A stretch of DNA of 20,184 nt from assembly GCA_015680635.1 (NCBI GenBank), contig JAABOA010000006.1, forward strand, positions 1 to 20,184, read 5' to 3'. A program made the translations under genes and the position numbers. Below the pieces are notes generated by a model that was not told the origin of the DNA, did no database searches, and worked only from the letters and a program-made list of their open reading frames with translations. How positions within the stretch are numbered: position 1 is the first letter of the stretch; each line of letters opens with the position of its first letter. Positions 1 through 8,432 of this stretch are shown here, piece after piece. Source of the DNA: Lunasporangiospora selenospora (lineage: Eukaryota; Mortierellomycota; Mortierellomycetes; Mortierellales; Mortierellaceae).

Positions 1-587
1 ATATAAATCCTCAGGGACAGACAAAGGCCCCCTTCCTTCGCCTCCTTCTCTCTCTCTTCCTCACTCTCTCATCGATCATACTCCAGCTCATTCCCATTGC
101 TGCTCGCCATCGGACCATCTCATTTCATCGCTACAGGCCGCGCACTCTTCACCTCTTTTACCCACAACCCTTTTATTCAAGTTGTTGCTACTCCTCTCAC
201 CACCCCGGTATAGCATGTTGGCCCACGACGAATAACACCACGCCCCCATCCCCACCCTCTTCTTGCCGCCGCTTCTTTCTGCCCCTACTCCTGGTGAACT
301 GAGCCAGAAAACAATAAGCAACTTGGCTCCTCCACACATAGCACATTAGTCCCCCCCCCCCCCTTGCACCAGTACCGTCCCTACTTCCAGACCCGACAGT
401 GTGCCTATACCCGACTACTCTCCCCTGTCCTGAATATTTTCTGGCTGTATTATATCAACCCGGATCCTGATCCAATCTGTACTACCAACTACCTACTGCC
501 GACCTACCTACATACCCAACCTATCCCTTCGAGCAAGCTGCACTCGCGACCAAGGTGACTTTCACTACTGAATACTGGGCTCCAGCC
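1..587 (+). promoter_or_regulatory. Upstream/5' leader region of the HAL-type kinase gene
   Basis: No convincing gene lies here. The stretch is pyrimidine-rich, with CT-rich runs at about 38-70, and opens with a TATA-like ATATAAAT at 1-8. Only one ATG occurs before the kinase start: ATG at 215, which opens a six-codon reading frame closed by TAA at 233-235. The longer open frames on either strand have no supporting composition or motif. The kinase start at 588 sits in a good context, GCCATGG. Where transcription starts cannot be told from sequence alone. Confidence 0.55.
351..363 (+). repeat. Poly-C tract (13 C)
   Basis: Thirteen consecutive C residues lie in the kinase leader region. A homopolymer of this kind is prone to length error in assembly and to length change in populations. 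A tract of the same length lies in an intron at 10196-10208. Confidence 0.9.
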
Positions 588-2755
588 ATGGAGTCGAATG
601 TCAGACGTCGTCCCGGTCAGTCTGGACGCTCGATCTCGCAAGAAGACAATTGGAGCACGCTGCGTCAAGTGCCCACCGTCGACTCGTCTTCCTCCTCCTC
701 AGTCTCTGGCATGAGCATGAGCATCTCGAATGGTGTTACTAGCCCTGCCGAGACCAAGAAGTCTCTGTTTCCACGACCTCCTCCCGTGGCTGTGACGAAC
801 AAGAAGCAGACCTTGATCCACAAGATCTTTCATGTCGAGCCCAAATCCTCGAATAGTCCACCTTCGTCTCCTTTGCCTATCTCGACTCCTGTCGAGGAGG
901 ACCCTTATCTGTCCGCGGCTGCCAGCCCTGCTGCTGAGAAGAAGAACATCTTCAACTTTGCCAGTGTACTGGGACGTGCTGCCTCTTCCTTTGGCGGCAG
1001 CGACCGTGGCGATACCAATGGAAGTGGTACCGTCAAGAGAACAGGTCCTGCAACTGAATGCACGCTCCTCAAGAAGTACGGAATATGTGACAAGGGAAAC
1101 ATTGGCCAAGGTGCTACTGCCGTTGTCCGTCTCGCCCACAAGCTCACAGAGGACGAGACCGAGAAACTTTTTGCAGTCAAGGAGTTCCGGAAACGGAGAA
1201 AGACTGAGACTGAGAAGGAGTATATCAAGAAGTTGACAAGTGAATTCTGTATCTCGTCAACACTCCACCACGAGAATATCGTTGAGACCGTGGATCTTGT
1301 TCAGGACGAACAGCAACACTGGTGTGAAGTCATGGTAAGTCCTTTCTCTTTCCTTTTCTATTGTCCCTATTCCTTTCCCCTATCTCAAGCGCCTATAACC
1401 AAAAGAGGGTGCGGATGAAATTCTGTGAATGACTATCGGGTCTTGTCATGGTTCATTTTAGTCCACCTTTATCATGACCCTCAGCAGACAAACGAATTTA
1501 CATCATAAGGAGGTCGAATGTTCATAAAGTCAGGAGGAGGAGGCAGACAGTGGATAATTGTACCGAGTCATGAACCACGTCTCTGATGCATGTAACATGT
1601 GCAGAGCTGACAACTCTCCCTTTGGGTGCGTACCTTTTACTGCTGATGCGACTCACATCATTTGTTTGTCGTCGGTATCATCAAACAACGCCTTCACTGC
1701 AGATGGTACAAAGGGAAGCGTCCTTGTTTTCTCTGCAGAAAAAAAATAACGCGTTTTGGTGTGGGTAGCAGATCCCTTTTTTTTGTCCCTATCTCCCTCT
1801 CGAATGGCTCTTTTTGAGCTTTAACAAAGAGAGGTTGGGCAAAAGGAGAATTTGAGGCATTTTTTTTTGTGTTACCCACGTTTTTTGCTCCTGGGGGATT
1901 TTTTCGCACAGGGGAAAAAAATAGTCCAGGCGTAGTTTTTTTCAGCGCTTTTGGTCCTTGTGCATGTCCCGCCCGCCGCCTGCCATTGCATGACATGCAG
2001 GTGCATGGGCGGGAGTGGAGACGTCGAACCAAATATGGGTGGGATTCTTCCTTGATCAGAAAAAACACAGCCAAAATACAAAGCGACTAAAACATTGTTT
2101 TTTCTTCGTCTTCTTGATCTTCTAGGAGTACTGCTGTGGAGGTGACCTGTACAACGCCATCAAGCAGAGTCATATGTCCCGGATAGAGATCGATTGCTGC
2201 TTCAAGCAATTGGTCCATGGTGTGGCCTATCTGCACTCGATGGGTGTTGCTCACCGAGATCTCAAGCCCGAGAATCTACTTCTTGATGGTCAAGGTCGAC
2301 TCAAGATCACAGACTTTGGCGTTTCGGACGTCTTCCGGATGTGCTGGGAGAAGTCACCTCATCTGTCCAAGGGGCTCTGCGGGTCTGAGCCTTACATTGC
2401 ACCAGAAGAGTTCTTGAACAAGGAGTACGATGCACGTCGTGTTGACGTCTGGGCTTGCGGTATTGTCTACTATTGCATGGTTTACCAGGGTATTCCTTTC
2501 CGTGCCGCTACTTCTCAGGACCCGAACTACCAGCACTTCCTTGACATGCGTGGTGTCAATGCCTACGAGCCAATCGAGCGTCTTCCCTTTGGGGCAAGAA
2601 ATTTGATGAAAAAGATCTTGGACCCGAACCCTGTGACCCGGATCACCATCGAGGGCATCTTGGAGGACGAGTGGTTCAAGAGTGTCGAAACTTGTATCCA
2701 TGGTGAGAACCAGGATCCTCATCGTCATTTTGAGCCTAGTCTCGTGAATATTTAA
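588..2755 (+). CDS. HAL/NPR1-family serine/threonine protein kinase
   Basis: Two exons, 588-1334 and 2126-2755, join in phase 0 (donor GTAAGT, acceptor TCTAG) to give 458 residues. Residues 1-160 are Ser/Pro-rich and probably disordered. The kinase domain fills the rest: glycine loop IGQGATAVV at about 172-180, VAIK-type lysine K198 (FAVKEF), catalytic HRDLKPEN at 292-299, DFG at 312-314, then the activation segment with GSEPYIAPEEF. The joined sequence across the intron, EVM-EYCCGGDLY, is the expected hinge region, which supports the splice. The GSEPY-APE segment and the D-VDVWACGIVY block resemble fungal Sat4/Hal4, Hal5, Hrk1 and Npr1-like kinases. In yeast these stabilise potassium and nutrient transporters at the plasma membrane. 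Which paralogue this represents cannot be decided. The start is the first in-frame ATG, with context GCCATGG. The single 791 bp intron is unusually long for this window. Confidence 0.93.
1335..2125 (+). other. Long intron (791 bp) of the kinase gene, containing a GC-rich hairpin
   Basis: The intron interrupts the hinge-region codons of the kinase. It has canonical ends, GTAAGT and CTTCTAG. It contains T- and A-runs and a GC-rich inverted repeat: TCCCGCCC at 1967-1974 pairs with GGGCGGGA at 2007-2014, and inside it CCTGC at 1979-1983 pairs with GCAGG at 1997-2001. I found no nested gene. The open frames on both strands lack recognisable motifs. Confidence 0.85.
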
Positions 2756-2942
2756 ATTAAAAAATAATAATTGCAGTACTCATTACTCGGTAAACACCCT
2801 ACTTGTTGAAGAGCTCCTCATAATGCAAATCGCCACTATAGTTATTAGTTCTATATAGACTTGTGGGATTAGTTCCGTCAAGAAGGAAGGGGAGAGAGCG
2901 ATTGAGCGAACGAGAGCGAGTCTGAGTGAGTGAGAAAAGATA
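2756..2942. other. Convergent intergenic spacer between kinase and gene 2
   Basis: This 187 bp AT-rich then GA-rich spacer separates two stop codons that face each other. It must hold both 3' ends. AATAAT at about 2762 is a weak candidate poly(A) signal for the kinase. The stretch at about 2890-2935 is GA-rich on the + strand. No other feature is visible. Confidence 0.6.
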
Positions 2943-5900
2943 TTACCAGTGGGCAAGCTCTTCATCAACAACTGCTGTCTGGATAGTCATCTCCAACAAT
3001 TCCCACCGAGTTTTCAAGGGACCTCCAATCGTTTGTAAGAGTTCCCTCATCTTCTGCCATCCCGAGTTTTCATGCTCCTTGGTCTCTGTCCACGACATAC
3101 TTTTGTCAGCGTCATCGCCTGGGAAACATAAGTGTTCCAAAACTGTGCCTTGAATGTCCTCATAACGAATACCACGAATCCCTATCCAGGCCCATACAAG
3201 CGTCTCGACCATCATCACCGTCCACTCAACTTGTTCCACATGTTGTGCATTCCATAATGTCATATCATAGCGATCATCATCGGTATCGTAGTCTAGCCCC
3301 TTGTCCAGGTTGGAGCCCTTGACCTTGTCCTCGGGAGATGTGTGCGCGGTATCGAGGAGCTCGGTCAGAGCGTCAGGGTTCTCCATCTCAAATGACATAT
3401 CCTCCACCCCGGCGGACGAGGAAGAACTCTGTTCCTGACGTCTTGCCCCCTTGCGTATTGGGCGTATCTTTCGAGGTTTTGTTGTATCGCCGCCACCATG
3501 AGCGCCACCGCCATCATGAGCAGCCTTTTTGGCCCTATCGGTTCCAAAGGTAGTAGGGTCTGTGTTCCGACGGACAGGGCATGGCATGGAATAACTATCG
3601 ATCACCTGTCTAAACGAAAAGTGCTTGGCAAACCCAGCCAACTTTTTGGAGGTCGTCTTGTTCCTGAACCAGGTGTCAATTAGGATTAACACAAACAAAC
3701 TGGAACCTGTGTTGGACCCCGTGGTAACCCTTGCGGCTATGGATGTCCCTGGAGTAACAATGTTGGAGCTCTCGTTTGGAGAACCCACATGACCGTCCGG
3801 AAGCTTACTCTCGGTCATACCTATCCTTGAGTCTACCGCCTCAGGCCTAACCTGAGCGCCCGTGCCAGAGTCAAGTATGCAAGGACCTTGGATAATCATT
3901 TTTAAAAAGATCTCGGTCTGATCCAAAAGACTTCTCTCCAAGATATGAGGAATATGGCTCCATCGTGGCGACAACTGTTGCTGTTGAGTTTGGTGTCGCT
4001 GTGGGGTTGGGAATCGGTCTCGATTGACCTTGTTTAGCCTCGAAATGACCTCCAATCCTAGGTCCTCGAGTCCTCGGCCATTCATACTGAGTACGCCGGC
4101 TTCAATGTATCGGATAAGCAACAATAAGAGTTGTTGACTCATTTGGAGAACCTCAGTTCCTATGGGGCTTAATTGACATCGAACACCCAGAGGCCAAGGC
4201 GCCGGTATCGTTTGGGTAGGATTTACAGAAGGTGGTGTAAGTGTCGGAGTAAACTTTGCCACTATTAAAGATGGAGGGCTAAAATGCTGATTGGAAGTAG
4301 CAATGGCCATAGCTTGGAAGACAACATCAAGTGCCTGCTTGACAGCCATACTTTCAGACAGGAAATCAAGCTGGAGGACCTTTTTGCAAAAGTATGACCT
4401 AGGTGAGGCTGAATGATGTAGTACGGGAAGTGGTTGCCGAGGGTCAGGACCAGATCAAACAAGGTGACAATAACTAAGAAACATCATATTATACTGACCA
4501 TCGCTTTGGATAGTGTCACATTCCAATACGCGGAGCAAGAATCCGACAATTGTTCTTCCAATCTCATCCCGAATCACTTTTTCTTCACGAATCACACCCG
4601 TCTGCTTTAAAGTTGAGTCCAGTCGGGGGGTCGCAGCCGGTGACAAATCCTCTGCCTGAAGACGTGATTTGATGGCAAGCTCCTGTAAAGCAATGTGTTG
4701 AATTGACTCTTGCTTGGTATCCAGACCTAGCTCAGTCCGTATCAAATCCCACACATTGTTCCAGCTTGGTAGCCTCCAAGTTGTCTGAAATTCTGCTTCG
4801 TCATTCGAGCCGGAAGCATTATTTCTCCCACTGGACATGCTGCCTCCAAACCGTGTTCTGGATCGACTCGAAGGAGTTGCAATGTCTGGAAGGTCATTAG
4901 GATCAAAACCACCACCACCAAGTCTTGTAGCGGATGGGATGACTGATGTGGCCAGTTTCGAGAAGGGAGACTTGCCATCCGAGAGCTCACGGCGTCGTTT
5001 CTGGACATCCCATAATAAACTAAACGATTCAGGGCCATGCATGCTTAAGAGTCGATCGAAAGCATGGATCGTGGCCTCGATAGTCGCGGGTTCAGTTAGG
5101 GGAGACAAGGCCACGGCATAAAAAAGAGCAGCAACGAACTCACTTTAAGCAATTGAACCAACAAAAGGAAAGAAAAGAAAGGGTAGTAAAACATAAGTAA
5201 GAGATTCAAATGGCAGGCTTGACCATCTACACCGAGACAATGTTTAGACTGTGGAATACGTACGGAGTTGGTCTTCGAAAGGGCCCCAAAAGCGTGTTAA
5301 ACATCTCCACACCAGACGCGTCTACGGACACAAGAGGGAGAGAAAACCATTCACATCAGATCATCGAACAATAATCTCAATCTCTGCATTGACATTGCTT
5401 AACTTACCCAAGCCTTCATTGAAAAAGATCTCAATCATTTGTTCCGAGTTGCGATTAAAGTCTAGGACCTGCTGAGATGTGGTGGACAAAGGGTCTACAC
5501 TAGCGGAGCTAACCTCTGTTAAGTTTTTGTTCGTTGGAGGTTGCTCTTGGTTAGATAGTATCTTTGGTATGGGCGAAGCATCAGGCTCTGATCCAGCGAT
5601 GGTTGGCTGCAAGGGTGGATCCGACTCGGGTACTGGATTTGAAGTTGCACTGGCTGTGCTTGGCGTCGCTGGCCCCGCAGAAGTTGCTGAAGGGGATGAG
5701 ACAGTAGCTGTTGGGGCAAGTCGTTCTACGTGGTCAGTCACATCGCAGGTATCGATTGAGAGCAGGCCGAGTTCTTCAGAACATGAAACTGCTTTCTGCA
5801 GACGCGGCTTTTTGATTAAACGTGGCGCCTCGCTAGTTGCTTTGACTTGGGCTTGGACTATCTCGGACACTTGATCTTTATTCAAGTCCTGGTTTTGAGG

Positions 5901-6495
5901 GGATAGTCCCTGGTTCCCTTCTGGTATTGAGGTTGGTCCTTGGGTGGTCATCTCTAACGGCTTCGCCTGTACGCCTTCTGCATTTTGCAGTGACTGCATA
6001 CTTTTATCCTCAGGAGGTGTTTGTTGCTGTTGATCAGACTGAAGTCCTGGCTTGTCGGTTCTACCACTCTCTGCAGGTTGTGTGGTTCCAGCAGTTCCAG
6101 AAGACCCGAACCGGATCTCCTCTGTGTCAGCAAAATACTGTCTTTTGTGGACTCCCTTTGTAGATATTTTTGTGCTGGTATTGTTATGATGCTTGGCTTT
6201 GTGCCATCCCGAGTTCATAAGCCATTCGTAGAGCTCTACCAACTCTGGGTTGATAAACCGACATGTCGAAGATGGGACCCAGTCGTTTGTAATAGAGAGT
6301 AGATACTCTGATCCAGCCTGGAGTGCGTGGGTTGAAGAAAAAATAAATATTGTCCTATGGTTACAAAGACGAGAGCAGGCGTATACGAGTAAAAGAACGA
6401 CTGGGCATGAACAATGGAGCGACTAGGAATGCGAGGCCTACATTGGTGCTTCGTTTGTCGATGATCCTTGGGGTCTCTTCCTTCCTTGGTGCCAT
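2943..6495 (-). CDS. Uncharacterised 1058-residue protein, probably nuclear
   Basis: Five exons on the minus strand: 6495-6387, 6307-5408, 5321-5264, 5142-4499 and 4408-2943. Phases agree at every junction and the coding total is 3177 nt. Donors for introns 2-4 are GTAAGT, GTACGT and GTCAGT. The first intron (donor GTATAC) is the least certain. The start is taken as ATG at 6495 because the open frame further upstream has no ATG. The 58-nt exon 3 is supported by exact phase fit on both sides. Visible features are a conserved-looking N-terminal block (ETPRIIDKRS, then NPELVELYEWLMNSGW), a long Gln/Ser/Pro-rich disordered part at about residues 75-320, helical Leu-rich segments at about 325-410, 520-610 and 640-740, and a basic stretch near 880-895 (KPRKIRPIRKGARR) that could be a nuclear localisation signal. 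I do not recognise the family. Confidence 0.72.
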
Positions 6496-6686
6496 CTCTT
6501 TCGGTTTAGTGGATTTCCCAGTTACTGTTTTGTTGATGGACTTGAGGCGAAGCAAGGGGGGCGGTTTGAACAATGGCAAATGAGATTTCTTTCAGGCAAA
6601 CAGTCATGCCAGTTTTTTTTTATTAAAAAAAATTAAATTCCCTTGTTCAAAATTTCTTTATCTCATTCGAATCATTGCTCTTCACA
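6496..6686. promoter_or_regulatory. Divergent promoter region between gene 2 and TRAX
   Basis: This 191 bp stretch separates two start codons that point away from each other. It includes an AT-rich core at about 6611-6660 with runs of T and A. Both genes must draw on this region or on sequence inside each other's 5' part. No defined factor site is recognised. The open frame of gene 2 continues upstream of its ATG to 6579 without another ATG, so part of this stretch is probably its 5' UTR. Confidence 0.55.
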
Positions 6687-8354
6687 ATGGATAAGGACGT
6701 GCACATGCAGACACCCCCTGCATCATCAACCACGGTTCTAGAAAACAGACCATTAGAGAGTTTGGAGCAGAATGAAGCGTCCCCAAGAGTGACTGGAGCA
6801 GCAAACACAACTGATACGACTTCAAGTACGCGCGTCTCTTCTGAGCGAGAGACTCGTATCCGATCTAGTCTCGGTGAATCGATATTTCAGGATTTTGGGA
6901 TTTATCGTGATATCCTGGACGAGCATGTAAATACTCTTATCAGGAAAAAGAATGAGAAAAAAGCCATGACTCGGTTAGCCCTTCAAACTTTCTCACAGCA
7001 TTCTGCCATAATGATGACCTTTGATAACTTTAGCACGAACGAAGAGAGCGTATTATCAAAGTATCCAGGTATCCAACTACAGACAATAGTCGCAATAAAT
7101 GGACCTGTCAAATGTCTTTTTTTCTTCCTCGCGACACTCACCACAATTCCTCTTACTGGACTTTCAATTAACCCCTATACAGAGACATTAACAACTTTAG
7201 CAAAAAGATGATCTTTGCTCTCCATCGAGCCGAACCAAAGGAGTTTCTTCCGCAACAAACCAGTGAATCTGAGGCACTCACTGAATTCCGGGAGAAGCGA
7301 ACTACAGTTCTCAAACTTATTCACCGCGTTGCATTAGACCTTCAGGGACCCAACTATCATCGATACCAACGGAGCGTGTCCGGAGCTCTTCAGGAATATG
7401 TATGCCATTAGGCGTTTCTTGTTTAATCTAAAGGCTACTGAAAGTGAGAAACTCAGATTAATTAGTTTTTTGTACCTTTTTAATCACGACTTTTGGCAAA
7501 CAATATAGATTGAGGCTATGACGTTAGAGTACTATCTGGTTCATGGATCATTAATGCCAAAGAAGGCTCTGGAAGCCGACCTCGTATTCGACACTACGCA
7601 GGAGCAATTGGACAACCATGACTTGATTATTGGTCTTGGTCAGCCGCAGTACGGAGGGGGAAGCGGCTCCCGAGGAGGTGGCGGAGGAAACAGAGGAAAG
7701 TTTGGCAAGGACAATAGGAGAACACCATATAATAGAGACAAGGAGAAGGACAGGGAGAACGAAAAGCGTGGGCGAGAACCAACCTCGACAGAAAGAACTA
7801 CTGCAGGGGATGTCCCTACGACTGCTGAGCCGACAACATCCATGACAGTTGACGATGATAAGGATGTCCCATTGGATACAACTTCGATCCCTAAAGAAGT
7901 CAGCCCAGTGTTGGCTAGGGTCACGCTCGAGATCACAGATGAGGATTATCTTCTTGGTGTAGCTGACCTGACAGGCGAACTGATGCGATTAGCTTTTAAT
8001 GCACTCGGCCAATCGATTGTTAGCGCTCCAGCATCGTATGCATCTAGTACCGACGAATCTCATCTTTTGCTCTCCAGTCCCGAAGAACGAGTCCAACATA
8101 TCCTTCGGTTCCTGAGAGAGATCAAGAGCGGAATCGATGGCCTGACGTTGACAAGGGCTTCTCCAATCTCCAAAAAGATGACTGCCTTGAAGCAATCTCT
8201 GAATAAGATCGAGGTGGCCTGTTACAATGTCAAGGTCAGAGGCGCCGAATATCCTCCCGAAATGATGAAGCAGCTTTTGATGAGCGGGGGCTCCGACATT
8301 GGCGGTGAAGGCAACGGAGCCAACATGGCAGCAGGCGATGATGAAGACGATTAG
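6687..8354 (+). CDS. Translin-associated protein X (TRAX), C3PO subunit
   Basis: Three exons, 6687-6973, 7183-7399 and 7509-8354, give 449 residues. The junctions recreate family motifs: TRDI-NNFSKKMIFALHR across intron 1, and LQEY-IEAM across intron 2. TRAX hallmarks follow: DEDYLLGVADLTGELMR at about 313-329 and a C-terminal KVRGAEYPPEMM. The acidic residues known as catalytic in animal TRAX are present at the equivalent places, E167, E170, D321 and E325. TRAX pairs with translin in C3PO, an RNase that trims RISC passenger strands in animals and tRNA fragments in Neurospora. The translin gene is not in this window. The protein is much longer than the roughly 290-residue human form. It has an N-terminal Ser/Thr-rich leader and a Gly/Arg-rich plus charged insertion at about residues 215-310 between conserved halves. 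The C-terminus ends in an acidic DDEDD. Confidence 0.93.
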
Positions 8355-8432
8355 GCATACAAAATACTTTTTTCTCCCTTATTGTGTACTGTCTTTGGTG
8401 CTTTAATTTGAACAAAATAATAAAGACTACCC
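8355..8432. other. Tail-to-tail spacer between TRAX and acyl-CoA synthetase
   Basis: Only 78 bp separate the two stop codons. AATAAA at 8419-8424 on the + strand is a good poly(A) signal for TRAX. ATTAAA read on the - strand (8407-8402) is a candidate for the synthetase gene. Both signals place cleavage beyond the partner's stop codon, so the two transcripts probably overlap antisense at their ends. Confidence 0.6.
8419..8424 (+). terminator. Candidate poly(A) signal AATAAA for TRAX
   Basis: A perfect AATAAA begins 65 bp after the TRAX stop codon and ends nine bases before the last base of the opposing gene's stop codon. Confidence 0.5.

Noticed and set aside
88-339. 83-codon minus-strand open frame in the kinase upstream region
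   Set aside because: No recognisable motif, low-complexity composition from a CT-rich promoter, and no splice context. It is best explained as chance.
364-558. 64-codon plus-strand open frame upstream of the kinase
   Set aside because: It begins with TTG rather than ATG in a eukaryotic leader and has no recognisable protein feature.
1694-2074. Minus-strand open frame inside the kinase intron as a nested gene
   Set aside because: Its residues come from translated homopolymer runs and GC-rich hairpin DNA. No domain is visible.
2890-2940. Extra last exon for gene 2 after a GTAATA donor at its stop codon
   Set aside because: The nearest acceptor would leave an intron of only about 25 bases, too short, so the TAA at 2943-2945 is taken as the stop.
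6675-7211. Unspliced 178-codon frame as a separate small protein
   Set aside because: Splicing at 6974-7182 recreates the conserved TRAX helix TRDI-NNFSKK-IFALHR, so the read-through is intron sequence.
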